This document shows, piece after piece, positions 6,101-14,597 of a stretch of 56,263 nt of DNA. Within the stretch, counting starts at the first letter, position 1; every line of letters starts with the position of its first letter. The stretch lies in the NCBI GenBank assembly GCA_017962175.1, contig JAGCVU010000137.1:1-56263 (forward strand), read 5' to 3'. Origin of the DNA: Bacteroidales bacterium (GTDB taxonomy: Bacteria; Bacteroidota; Bacteroidia; Bacteroidales; UBA3824). The position numbers were made by a program, and so were the translations under genes. The notes under the pieces were generated by a model. The model did no database searches. It was not told where the DNA came from and was given only the letters and a program-made list of their open reading frames with translations.

Positions 6101-8166
6101 GTGAGTTTGTTACTGTTGATAAAACAAAAGCAACCATCAACGACCAAGTATCTTTTACAGTTGCTGACCGTTCAAAAGATGGTTATCAATTAGAAAAAGT
6201 ACTGATTAATAATACTGAGTTTACGGGTACTTCGTTTAATATAGCTGATTATTTAAAGGATGTAACTATTACTGCACAATATTCCAAAATCGGTTATACC
6301 ATTACAACTGATGATTATTCATCAACGAATAAAGCCACGGCAAATGTGGGTGATGTAGTAAATGTAACATTAAAAAATAGAACCGGTTATAACTTAACAT
6401 CTGCAACTTACAATGGTACACCTTTAAATATTACTAACGGTGCGGCACAATTTACTATGCCTGCGGCAAATGTAACAATTGCAACCACTCACACACCTAT
6501 TAAATATAATATTACAACCGGTGAGTTTGTTACAGTTGATAAAACAAAAGCAACTATCAACGACCAAGTATCTTTTACTGTTGCTGACCGCACAAATGAT
6601 GGCTTCAAATTAGATAAGGTGTTAGTAAATAATACTGAGTTTACGGGTACATCATTTAATATGGCTGATTATTTAAAGGATGTAACTATTACGGCGGTTT
6701 ATTCTAAAAATAGTAATCCCATTGTGGAATACACTATTACAAACGATGAGTTTTCTACCACCGACAAAGCATCGGCAAATGAAGGTGATGTTATTACTGT
6801 AACATTTACAAATAGAGTCGGTTATATCCTTACATCTGCATCTTACAATGGTACAGAATTAACCATTACAAACGACGCGGCGCAGTTTACCATGCCTGCG
6901 GCAAATGTAACTATTGCAACTACTCACACACTTATTGAATACAAAATTACAACCGGGGAGTTTGTTACTGTTAACAAAACAAAAGCAACTATCAACGACC
7001 AAGTATCTTTTACAGTTGAAGACCGCACAAATGATGGCTACAAATTAGATAAGGTTTTAGTAAACAATACTGATTTTTCGGGAACATCATTTAATATGGC
7101 TGATTATTTAAAGGATGTAACTATTACGGCGGTTTATTCTAAAAATAGTAATTCCGTGGTGGAATACTCTATTACAAACGATGAGTTTTCTACTACCGAC
7201 AAAGCATCGGCAAATGAAGGTGATGTAATAAATGTAACATTTACAAATAGAGATGGTTATAATTTAACATCGGCAACTTACAATGGTACACCTTTAAATA
7301 TTACAAACAATGCAGCACAATTTACTATGCCAGCGGCAAATGTAACGATTGCAACTACTTACAAACCCATCAAAAACGACAAACTCCTTATCGTTGATGA
7401 TATAATAGTGGAGGCTGACGGATATTGCGCCGGAGATGTGCTGAGGTTGTCGTTTAAGACTACTTGCAAAAAGGGCAAATATCAGATTATGTTTTCGGAA
7501 CGCGCCAAGACCGAGGGGTTCGTTGATTTGGACTTTGCCGATATTGAAGATTCGGAACGTCAGACGGCAAAGTTTGATATTCTATCATCGACCAATTATG
7601 GTAATTATCAAGGCTTTATACGTGTGGTAGATGTCGATGGCAACGAAGGTGCGGCGTTTCCTTTTGGATTTAACATCGATTATCCCAACGATATTATTGA
7701 AACCAAGTATGCCGATTTGATTTGCGTTAACAATTTCAGTCACAACTATGTAGCGTATCAATGGATGAAAAACGGCAAGGAGATTGCCGGCGCCAACAAG
7801 CAATTTTATATTGATTATCCTGCGCTCAATGGTGTTTACAATGTGATTGTTACCGACAAAAACGGCAATAAGTTTAAGGTGTGCGACTTCCGTGCGGCAG
7901 AACTCAAAACCAAGAGCGCACCCAAACCATCGGTAAATGTTTATCCTAACCCTGCGCTTAGTATGCAACCTATTACAATAGAGTTGGTTGGGGTAGATAT
8001 TTCCGAAAAATGCGAAATAATGCTTTACACACATTCGGGAGCGTTGGTACAAAAGATTGCCGATGCCAAAACATTGAATGTGGTATATTTAAAATCAGGC
8101 ATTTACACCGGCGTGGTGGTTATTAACGGTAAAAAACTAACTTTTAAACTGATAGTAAACGATTAA
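3172..8166 (+). CDS. Giant T9SS-exported surface protein with LRR and InlB-like repeats
   Basis: 1664 residues. Signal peptide at 1-20 (hydrophobic, ending VLGQ). Residues about 125-290 hold BspA-like leucine-rich repeats of 25-26 residues with the pattern 'LPATTL..CY..MF..C'. Residues about 330-1400 hold some 14 beta-rich repeats of 70 residues resembling divergent InlB B-repeats: ten of type A (YTITADQYST to NVTIATTY) and four of type B (YNITAGEF to KDVTITA). The last ~80 residues form a T9SS type A sorting domain (VNVYPNPA, then SGIYTGVVVINGKK). It should be exported by T9SS and anchored at or released from the surface, probably as an adhesin. From about nt 7381 base composition becomes more GC-rich, suggesting foreign repeats fused to a native C-terminus. 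The barrel gene starts 2 bp after its stop. Confidence 0.85.
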   Translation: MKTILTILISLVTIVGSVLGQETEPDYLCFKVTKGTKISLKRVIGNTYESVYKPNPKIQYSIDKETWKDLSLSKEITININCNVYFRGNNPDGISNINNYVYFSVSKSFECSGNLMTLIDGVGEITQIPNLHGCFNYLFSECPLTTAPKLPATTLVGSCYAYMFKNCTLLKTPPALPATTLAICCYQQMFAGCTSLEEAPKLPATTLASLCYESMFSSSAISIAPELPATQLEGGCYRSMFSNCNNLVAMPKIYATQFTTSSCDRMFSYCDNLSYISVNFKTWSSNSPDSEKWVNGVSSTGTFVCPRSLSKIYNVNRIPPTWKIKYIEDLHSITIPESSKPYITINKTIELDKGDKVSFSITDRTDEGLTATVTVQGTEPIEPTQSGNDYTFTMPAEDVTISVTYSSTPINYTITADEYSSADKTEASEGETVNVTFVNRDGYNLTSATYNGNPLTITNNNASFTMPAENVTIATTYTKIDYTITADQYSTPNKTTANVGDEITVTFAKRDGYNLTSATYNGTALNITNNAASFTMPAANVTIATTHTKIDYTITADQYSTPNKTTANVGDEITVTFAKRDGYNLTSATYNGTALNISNNTASFTMPAANVTIATTYTKIDYTITADQYSTPNKTTANVGDEITVTFANREGYNLTSATYNGNSLTITNNTASFTMPAANVSIATTYTPIEYNVTAGEYITANKSKATINDQVSFTVADRTADGYQLNKVLINNTEISGTSFNMADYLTDVTITAMYSKIGYTINSDAYSTPNKTTANVGDEITVTFANRDGYNLTSATYNGTALTITNNKASFTMPAENVTIATTYTKIDYTITADQYSTPNKTTANIGDEITVTFANRDGYNLTSATYNGNPLTITNNTASFTMPAANVTIATTYTKVDYTITADQYSTPNKTTANVGDEITVTFANRDGYNLTSAIYNGTPLNITNGAAQFTMPAANVTIATTHTPIEYNITAGEFVTVDKTKATINDQVSFTVADRSKDGYQLEKVLINNTEFTGTSFNIADYLKDVTITAQYSKIGYTITTDDYSSTNKATANVGDVVNVTLKNRTGYNLTSATYNGTPLNITNGAAQFTMPAANVTIATTHTPIKYNITTGEFVTVDKTKATINDQVSFTVADRTNDGFKLDKVLVNNTEFTGTSFNMADYLKDVTITAVYSKNSNPIVEYTITNDEFSTTDKASANEGDVITVTFTNRVGYILTSASYNGTELTITNDAAQFTMPAANVTIATTHTLIEYKITTGEFVTVNKTKATINDQVSFTVEDRTNDGYKLDKVLVNNTDFSGTSFNMADYLKDVTITAVYSKNSNSVVEYSITNDEFSTTDKASANEGDVINVTFTNRDGYNLTSATYNGTPLNITNNAAQFTMPAANVTIATTYKPIKNDKLLIVDDIIVEADGYCAGDVLRLSFKTTCKKGKYQIMFSERAKTEGFVDLDFADIEDSERQTAKFDILSSTNYGNYQGFIRVVDVDGNEGAAFPFGFNIDYPNDIIETKYADLICVNNFSHNYVAYQWMKNGKEIAGANKQFYIDYPALNGVYNVIVTDKNGNKFKVCDFRAAELKTKSAPKPSVNVYPNPALSMQPITIELVGVDISEKCEIMLYTHSGALVQKIADAKTLNVVYLKSGIYTGVVVINGKKLTFKLIVND
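4399..7371 (+). repeat. Tandem 210-bp repeats inside the giant surface-protein gene
   Basis: Near-identical coding repeats with a 210-bp (70-codon) period; for example, units beginning near 4609, 4819 and 5029 differ by only a few bases. Type A and type B units alternate in the second half, and two linkers carry 3-4 extra residues. Such DNA can change copy number by homologous recombination and is prone to mis-assembly. Confidence 0.92.
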
Positions 8167-8168
8167 TT

Positions 8169-9011
8169 ATGAAAAAAATGATTTTAACGGCAATGTTGCT
8201 CGCTTTGGCGGGCGGCATTTTTGCCCAAGATAACAGCGGAAACTATATTACATTTGATTTTGGAACGGGCTTGCAAAGTTTGTTGTACAAGATTGACGGC
8301 TTTGAAAACAAGTTGGGTGCAGGCGTTAAAGTAGGTCTCGGCTATAAACGGCTGTTCAACGACCATATAGGCTTGTTTGCAGGTGTGCAGTTTGCCAATT
8401 ACAATAGGTCTGCCACCGCCGCATTTGTGCAAAGCATTGATAATGCGATAGATGAAGATGGCAATAATTACACTCACCGCACATCGTTCAACAATCTTAA
8501 AGAGCGTCAAAAATCTGGGCAGATTATGATACCCGTTGAGTTTGTGTATGTAACATCATTGGGCGAAAAGTTTAAGTTTCAGGCAGATGGAGGTTTTTAT
8601 GCTGGGTTTTCGGTAGGCAGTTCGTTTCGCACGGTAGACGGCAATTTAGACACCCGCCGCTATTACTACGAGCAAGACCTTGTAGTCGATGGCGATTATC
8701 CTCAACATAGTCTTTACACAGCCAACGAATTTAGCGGAAGTTACGATTTAAAGGCATCATTTGGCGGCTTGATGTCGCTGCGGTTGTTATATCCCGTTGA
8801 CGACAAGTTTACACTCACCGCCGGATTTTATGGAATGATATCGTTTACATCAGTGATTTCCAAATCGGACAACATTCTCTACGACCCCGATTGTATGTCG
8901 ATAGATGCATATTCTGATACGCATTACAATGGTGTGCTAAACTCTGCGTTGGCTGATAAGGTAAAACCGTTTGGCGTAGGCATGATGGTGGGGTTTGAGT
9001 ATGGGTTTTAA
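8169..9011 (+). CDS. Outer-membrane beta-barrel protein
   Basis: 280 residues with a signal peptide (MKKMILTAMLLALAGG to IFAQ). The mature chain alternates hydrophobic and polar residues and ends 'GMMVGFEYGF', with the terminal Phe typical of outer-membrane barrels. The pattern fits the PorT-like 'outer membrane beta-barrel' proteins of Bacteroidota. It starts 2 bp after the giant T9SS protein, so the two are surely co-expressed; the barrel may serve as its surface partner or anchor, which is inference. Its 3' end overlaps the convergent cvfB-like gene by 4 bp. GC content is like the rest of the chromosome, unlike the upstream repeats. Confidence 0.7.
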   Translation: MKKMILTAMLLALAGGIFAQDNSGNYITFDFGTGLQSLLYKIDGFENKLGAGVKVGLGYKRLFNDHIGLFAGVQFANYNRSATAAFVQSIDNAIDEDGNNYTHRTSFNNLKERQKSGQIMIPVEFVYVTSLGEKFKFQADGGFYAGFSVGSSFRTVDGNLDTRRYYYEQDLVVDGDYPQHSLYTANEFSGSYDLKASFGGLMSLRLLYPVDDKFTLTAGFYGMISFTSVISKSDNILYDPDCMSIDAYSDTHYNGVLNSALADKVKPFGVGMMVGFEYGF

Positions 9012-9841
9012 CCAACCACCCTCACGCCACCATCTTCTATCACTATCAAATGTTGTTTATACAATCCGCCAATTGCTTTTTTGAATACCTTTTTGCTGAT
9101 GCCGAATACACGCATGATGTCGTCGGGTGAGGATTTGTCGGAATATGGAAGGTAGCCGCCGTTGTCTTTGATTTTTTGGAGGATGGCTTCTTCGGATGAA
9201 TCCACAAGTTTGGCACTTGATTTTTCAAGCATTACGTCGATGCGGTTGTCTTCGCGAATTTTGTTAACATAGCCGTAGGTGTATTCGCCTGAATGTACGG
9301 GGCGGAACATTTCAGAATTGTAAATCATTCCCCAATGAGCATTGTCTACAATCACCTTGTAGCCAAGTTCAGTGCGCTGATGGATAAATATTTCAACACG
9401 TTCGCCGTGGTAATATTTTGGGTCGCGGGGGTCGAGAAACTTGTTGAGTTTTTGCGAGGCTACAATTCGGTTGGTATTTTGATCTAAATAGATATACACA
9501 AAGCATTTGCGACCAACACTGGGACGGTCTTTTTGTTCGGAGAACGGCAAAAGGAGGTCTTTTTCTAAGCCCCAATCAAGGAATGCGCCCACCTTTGAAG
9601 TTTGCACACATTCGAGCCACGCAAACTGTCCCACATGAGCAATTGGCATATCGGTGATAGCCACAAGACGGTCTTCGGAGTCGGTGTAAACAAAAGCTTC
9701 AACTTCGCGGCCAATCTTCATATCTGGCGTAACGTAGCGTTTGGGCATAAGAATTTCACCGAGGTCTTCACCGTTGAGCATCAAGCCGTTGGGACACTCA
9801 CGGAGAATGGTCATTTTATTGCTGTAACCTATTTCTATCAT
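9008..9841 (-). CDS. cvfB: CvfB-like S1-domain RNA-binding protein
   Basis: 277 residues matching the CvfB/YitL family: an N-terminal S1-like fold, a second S1 repeat around residues 65-130 with 'VGAFLDWGLEKDLLLPFSEQ', a third near 145-210, and a C-terminal winged helix (about 215-277, 'GGYLPYSDKSSPDDIMRVFG'). Family members bind RNA and influence virulence or stress gene expression in Firmicutes; the role in Bacteroidota is not defined. The ATG at 9841 is used; a second Met nine residues in is an alternative start. The gene lies 16 bp behind the cvpA-like gene, so they form an operon. Confidence 0.85.
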   Translation of the reverse strand: MIEIGYSNKMTILRECPNGLMLNGEDLGEILMPKRYVTPDMKIGREVEAFVYTDSEDRLVAITDMPIAHVGQFAWLECVQTSKVGAFLDWGLEKDLLLPFSEQKDRPSVGRKCFVYIYLDQNTNRIVASQKLNKFLDPRDPKYYHGERVEIFIHQRTELGYKVIVDNAHWGMIYNSEMFRPVHSGEYTYGYVNKIREDNRIDVMLEKSSAKLVDSSEEAILQKIKDNGGYLPYSDKSSPDDIMRVFGISKKVFKKAIGGLYKQHLIVIEDGGVRVVG

Positions 9842-9857
9842 AAAAAAATGTGTTTAC

Positions 9858-10409
9858 TTAATTGTTGGCGTCGTCGGGACGCTTAAATGGTGTTAGTTTG
9901 TCGTTGTCCATTTTTAGATATGGGAAAATGGATGTAACGAGACTTGTGCTTAGATACGTAAGACGACTACTTTTGGCACTTTTGGGCAAGAATGCCACAT
10001 GTTCATCGAGTTTAAACATTGCAATCAAAAAAACAGCCGCTATAAAAAAATACTTAACTGCGCCAAAAACTGCGCCCAATGCCCTATTGGTAAATCCCTT
10101 GTTGATACCGGCTATATGGTTGCTTACTTTTCGATTTAATTGCAAAGTAAGATAGATTACTCCACAAAACAACACCACCAGCACAAACATAGCCAAGAGG
10201 TCGTTGATAAGGCTTATAGAATCCAACATATTGTAAACCTGCTTCGACACATTAACACAGATAGTGAGACCAATGAGAACAGAAAACAAAGAGATAGTTT
10301 GCACAATTACTCCCTGCGTAAATCCACGGTAAGCGCCCACCAATATCAGGCCTATCATAATAACATCAAACAGGCTGACCCATACGGTAAATTCAATAGT
10401 ATCGTTCAT
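9858..10409 (-). CDS. CvpA-family inner-membrane protein
   Basis: 183 residues with four hydrophobic segments (about 10-30, 36-52, 68-88 and 112-130) and the family hallmark 'YRGFTQGVIVQ' after the first membrane span. This matches CvpA, named for colicin V production, a small inner-membrane protein linked to envelope stress and colicin export in E. coli. The C-terminal tail is polar and cytoplasmic. It is first in a two-gene operon with the cvfB-like gene. The precise role is unknown even in model bacteria. Confidence 0.85.
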   Translation of the reverse strand: MNDTIEFTVWVSLFDVIMIGLILVGAYRGFTQGVIVQTISLFSVLIGLTICVNVSKQVYNMLDSISLINDLLAMFVLVVLFCGVIYLTLQLNRKVSNHIAGINKGFTNRALGAVFGAVKYFFIAAVFLIAMFKLDEHVAFLPKSAKSSRLTYLSTSLVTSIFPYLKMDNDKLTPFKRPDDANN

Positions 10410-10490
10410 AGCACAAAAAATTTGTCTGCGTAAAATTACAAAAAATATTTACAGTGTTATAAACCAATGTATATTTTTTTCAGAAATATT

Positions 10491-11132
10491 TCAAAAATTG
10501 TTTACACCATCGGGAATCGGCACAAATTGATACCCCAAATCAGAATAGTATTCAAGAGTCTGACGAAGTGCGTATTTTTGTCGCGGCTCGGCTTTTACAT
10601 TATCGTGAAACACGATAATAGAGCCATCTGAAGCGTTGCGTTTTACATTTTGCCAGCACTCTTCGGGCGAAATTCTGCGATTGTAATCCTCAGAAAGTAC
10701 ATCCCACAGCACTATGGTCTTTTCTTGATGTATCATACGCGACTGTTTTTTGTTGCGCAAAATTCCGTGCGGCGGACGAAAGAGATTGGTTTTTACATAG
10801 TTGTCGGCAAGATGCATATTTTCTATATAGGGTTCTATCTTGCAGCGAGTAGCCTTTAGATGATTAAAAGTATGGTTGCCCACACTGTGACCTTCGGCTA
10901 TAATACGCTGATAAATATCAGGATAGCGTTGCACATTTTCGCCTACACAAAAGAACGTTGCCTTAGCTCCAAACTCGCTGAGAGTGTCTAATGTAAACGG
11001 TGTAAGTTCTGGAATGGGGCCGTCGTCGATGGTGATATACATCAACTTACGACCCTCCACAAGCGGCATCTTCCAAAGGAAGTACTTGAAAAAAAATCTA
11101 ACCCACTGAGGAGGATGCACTATCAAATCCAT
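10491..11132 (-). CDS. Polysaccharide deacetylase (NodB homology domain)
   Basis: 213 residues forming one NodB domain (carbohydrate esterase 4). All five motifs are visible: 'TIDDGP' with D36/D37, 'GHSVGNHTFNH' with zinc ligands H87 and H91, 'RPPHG' at 119-123, 'LWDVLSEDY' with D144, and 'IIVFHDN' with H176. It should remove acetyl groups from N-acetylated glycans such as peptidoglycan or a surface polysaccharide. No signal peptide is evident; an N-terminal amphipathic stretch with aromatic residues may hold it near the membrane. It starts 3 bp after the DUF2723 gene and is the last gene of the four-gene envelope operon. Confidence 0.92.
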   Translation of the reverse strand: MDLIVHPPQWVRFFFKYFLWKMPLVEGRKLMYITIDDGPIPELTPFTLDTLSEFGAKATFFCVGENVQRYPDIYQRIIAEGHSVGNHTFNHLKATRCKIEPYIENMHLADNYVKTNLFRPPHGILRNKKQSRMIHQEKTIVLWDVLSEDYNRRISPEECWQNVKRNASDGSIIVFHDNVKAEPRQKYALRQTLEYYSDLGYQFVPIPDGVNNF

Positions 11133-11135
11133 AAA

Positions 11136-14100
11136 CTACATACGTTGAGGATCACACAAATAGAGATATATTGCTATAATCTGCTGGCTGGTAGTTGACA
11201 GCGACTGATACCACTGTGAAAAAGCCTGCGAGTTCATATCCATTGTTTCAAATTTTTGAACCTCTGGCATTGTGCTCAACAGCTTTTGGAATCGTTCGGC
11301 AATTTTACCAGCCTCAGAGTCGTGGTTGTCGAGCATTACTCTTACAATCTCGTGAGCATAAGCACACGAGCGATAGCGGTCTTCGGCAACGGTAGAAGCC
11401 TGTTCATCATCGAGCGACTGGAAAAATGTAATTTCCTGCTCTGTTTGTTTAACAAGCACATCCATATTGTTGCGAGCGGTTTCTATGTCGCCAACTTTGT
11501 AGTAACTATCGGTCAAGAATATATCGTAAAACGACGGAGGCACGCAGTTGAAAGGCATTACCTCGTAGCAACGGTTGAGAACTTCACGAGCCTTGTCTTT
11601 TTTCTCTTCAAGAAGAAGTTTGTCGATCAAACGAGAGAATGTACTCTTAACATTCATCAACATACGCAAGTTGTTTTCGTCGAGATAAACACGCGGGTCG
11701 TTGATACCGCCCCATTGAAATTTCTCCATCAAAGCATTGTACAGAATGTCGGTATTGATAGAACCCTTGTCGGCGTTTTGCGAAGGATCAACCTTAACAG
11801 GTACCAACCTATAAGTAAAGCCATCAAGGCGGAAATATCCGTCGAGATTCTGATAAGCCTCGCTTCCTACAGTAATTGCAAAATATACAGGACGTTCCCA
11901 ATTGTTTTGAGCCAACATATCAAGAACCATCAATTGACCTTTGCGAATATACTGACTTGGATGTGTCCACTTAACAGCGTCAACAATCAGAGCCGAATCT
12001 TTGGCAGGAACAGTTCCGTTGGCTATCACTTTTTGTTTGTCAACAGGAAGCATAAAGTTGAGAGTGGGCACAAAATCAGATTTTTCGCCCGACTGAGATA
12101 CCAATTTCGACATGTCGCTATCGTCGGCTACAAACTCAATCAAACTTTTAAGCGGAGCCGGAGCGTTGCAAACATCGCGAAGCAAAGCATCTGAATCGTC
12201 TTTGATATTCTTTAAACTTTCAGGCGAAATGCCATACTGTTGAGGATTGGCATTCAAAGTGTTGATCAGTGCAACAATTTTTGAAAACTGAGTAACTTTA
12301 TGATTAGCAAGAGCCTCGTAATCAGATTGATGTTTCTGTTTAAAATCAGAATTAGCAAGCAGTGCCAAAAAATCGTTGTACAATTTTTCAAAACGTGGCA
12401 AAAACTCCGGATTAGCGTCAAATTTCTCGTTGACAAATAGCGCATCTTGTTTGCTGTAATATACGATGTCGCGAGTGCCAGCAACATATTGATCGTGAGT
12501 GAGACTAATAGGCAGCGGAGCCGATTCGTAAGCGCGACGTTTCATTTGGTCGGCATACCAGTCGGTGTTGATATAAGCAAGGTTTACCACACGCACATCG
12601 GTACGATAGCCTTCCACCTCCTGAACATACCAGAGAGGGAATGTATCGTTGTCGCCATTAGTAAAGAGTATTGCGTTGGGTTCGCACGAGTCGAGATAGT
12701 TTTTGGCAAAATCGCGAGCAGTGTAACGGTACGAACGGTCGTGGTCGTCCCAGTTTTGGAAAGCCAAAAGAGCAGGCGACACCAAACATACTGCACACAC
12801 AGCAGCCACAGCCACAGTATTGTCTTTCAAATACTTTTGCAAAGACTTATAAAGAAACGCCACACCTAAACCTATGTAAATGGCAAAGGCATAAAACGAT
12901 CCGGCAAAAGAGTAATCCCTTTCGCGGGGTTGATTCGGTGTTTGGTTGAGGTAGATGATAATAGCCACACCGGTAAAGATGAAAAACAGCATTACCACCC
13001 AGAAATAATTTTTACCTTCTTGATTTTCACGAAGCATAAAAATCATTCCTAAAATAGCTAATATCAGCGGAATAAAGAAATATTTATTATTGCCTCTATT
13101 GTTTTTCAAGTAGTCGGGCAAAAGATCCTGATCTCCAAGACGTGCATTGTCGATAAAACTAATGCCGCTGATCCAGTTGCCGTTGATAACACTGCGCTCA
13201 TTGCCCTGAATATCGTTTTGACGTCCCACAAAATTCCACAAGAAATAGCGCAAATACATATATCCAATTTGGTAATTGAACATAAACTTCAAGTTTTGAG
13301 CAAATGTGGGTTTTACAGAAACGTCTTCAATACCAGCCCAATACTTATAGCCCTGAACATGCTGAGGATCGGGACTGTACATACGCGGGAAAATAGTAGT
13401 GGAAGCTGGGTCGTAATGACGAATTGTCTTATAATCAACAATTTCGTAACGACCGTCTTTTTGAATGTATGTAGGACTTCCGTTTTCGTAACTTACAAGT
13501 TGCGAGTTGAAATATTCGCCCGAAAACAACGGACGGTCGCCATATTGTTCACGGTTGAGATACGATTGCAACGAGAATACATTATTCGGGTCGTTCTCGT
13601 CCATAGGCGGGTCGGCGGCGCTACGAATACATATCATTGCAAACGATGAGTAACCAATGATAATAACTGTAACACAGAGAATTATGGTATTCAGCACCGG
13701 TTTTGCCTTTTTGTATGTGTAATAAAGTCCAAACACCAACGCACCAATACCCAAAATAGCGTAAATAATTGTGCCGGTGTTGTATGGAGCGCCCATTCCG
13801 TTGGTAAACATCAATTCAAATATCGACGCCAACCAAACCACTCCGGGAATTATCACATAAAGAATACCTCCAAGTATCAATGTGGCAATTACAAAGGCTT
13901 TTACCACACCTTTAACATCGGTTTTGTATTTCTTAAAGTAATAGACAAAGACAATAGCCGGAACTGCCAATAAATTAAGCAAATGCACGCCGATAGAAAG
14001 TCCCATCAAGTAGGCAATCAGCACCAGCCAACGGTTTGCATATTTTTGGTCGGCACATTCTTCCCATTTGAGTATGCACCAAAAAACCACAGCGGTAAAG

Positions 14101-14558
14101 AGGCTCGACATAGCGTAAACTTCGCCTTCCACTGCCGAAAACCAAAATGTATCGGTAAATGCAAAACTCAATGCGCCAATCACACCGCTACCGATAATCA
14201 CAATAGCCTTAACCATTGGCACTTGACTATCATTGCCGCATAAAATTCTACGAGCAATATGGGTGATACTCCAATAAAGGAAAAGCACGGTAAAACCTGA
14301 AGCCAACGCACTCATACTGTTGATCATAACGGGCACTTTGGTAACATCTCCAAAGGCGAAAAGCGAGAAAAAGCGTCCGAGAATCATAAAGAGAGGTGCT
14401 CCCGGCGGGTGTCCCACTTCTTGGCGAAATGCGGTAACAATAAACTCACCGCAATCCCAAAAACTTGCAGTAGGCTCAATAGTAAGTATATAGCACAACG
14501 TTGAAATGGCAAACACCACCCAACCTGCTATAATATCGGTATATTTAAAGTTTTTCAT
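11136..14558 (-). CDS. DUF2723 multi-pass membrane protein (GT-C-like)
   Basis: 1140 residues. The N-terminal half is a polytopic membrane domain matching DUF2723 (PF11028); near the start is 'ASFWDCGEF' followed by 'GHPPGAPLF', with acidic D35/E38 in the first external loop as in GT-C glycosyltransferases. Eukaryotic relatives (TMEM260) are protein O-mannosyltransferases, so lipid-linked sugar transfer in the periplasm is a reasonable guess. The C-terminal ~500 residues are soluble and helical, probably periplasmic, and include a 'NAILFTNGDNDTFPLWY' segment typical of the Bacteroidota branch. Co-transcription with an esterase, a deacetylase and an ABC transporter supports a role in envelope glycan work. 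The exact substrate is unknown. Confidence 0.85.
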   Translation of the reverse strand: MKNFKYTDIIAGWVVFAISTLCYILTIEPTASFWDCGEFIVTAFRQEVGHPPGAPLFMILGRFFSLFAFGDVTKVPVMINSMSALASGFTVLFLYWSITHIARRILCGNDSQVPMVKAIVIIGSGVIGALSFAFTDTFWFSAVEGEVYAMSSLFTAVVFWCILKWEECADQKYANRWLVLIAYLMGLSIGVHLLNLLAVPAIVFVYYFKKYKTDVKGVVKAFVIATLILGGILYVIIPGVVWLASIFELMFTNGMGAPYNTGTIIYAILGIGALVFGLYYTYKKAKPVLNTIILCVTVIIIGYSSFAMICIRSAADPPMDENDPNNVFSLQSYLNREQYGDRPLFSGEYFNSQLVSYENGSPTYIQKDGRYEIVDYKTIRHYDPASTTIFPRMYSPDPQHVQGYKYWAGIEDVSVKPTFAQNLKFMFNYQIGYMYLRYFLWNFVGRQNDIQGNERSVINGNWISGISFIDNARLGDQDLLPDYLKNNRGNNKYFFIPLILAILGMIFMLRENQEGKNYFWVVMLFFIFTGVAIIIYLNQTPNQPRERDYSFAGSFYAFAIYIGLGVAFLYKSLQKYLKDNTVAVAAVCAVCLVSPALLAFQNWDDHDRSYRYTARDFAKNYLDSCEPNAILFTNGDNDTFPLWYVQEVEGYRTDVRVVNLAYINTDWYADQMKRRAYESAPLPISLTHDQYVAGTRDIVYYSKQDALFVNEKFDANPEFLPRFEKLYNDFLALLANSDFKQKHQSDYEALANHKVTQFSKIVALINTLNANPQQYGISPESLKNIKDDSDALLRDVCNAPAPLKSLIEFVADDSDMSKLVSQSGEKSDFVPTLNFMLPVDKQKVIANGTVPAKDSALIVDAVKWTHPSQYIRKGQLMVLDMLAQNNWERPVYFAITVGSEAYQNLDGYFRLDGFTYRLVPVKVDPSQNADKGSINTDILYNALMEKFQWGGINDPRVYLDENNLRMLMNVKSTFSRLIDKLLLEEKKDKAREVLNRCYEVMPFNCVPPSFYDIFLTDSYYKVGDIETARNNMDVLVKQTEQEITFFQSLDDEQASTVAEDRYRSCAYAHEIVRVMLDNHDSEAGKIAERFQKLLSTMPEVQKFETMDMNSQAFSQWYQSLSTTSQQIIAIYLYLCDPQRM

Positions 14559-14597
14559 TACGATATGTTTTTTGAATCAGGGGGCAAAGTTAAAAAA

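Noticed and set aside
4399..7371. CRISPR array
   Set aside because: The periodic repeat is 210 bp, in frame, and encodes protein repeats; there are no short repeats with unique spacers.
11256..12194. 312-codon open frame antisense to the DUF2723 gene
   Set aside because: Lies wholly opposite a well-supported gene, has no recognisable domain or sensible start context.
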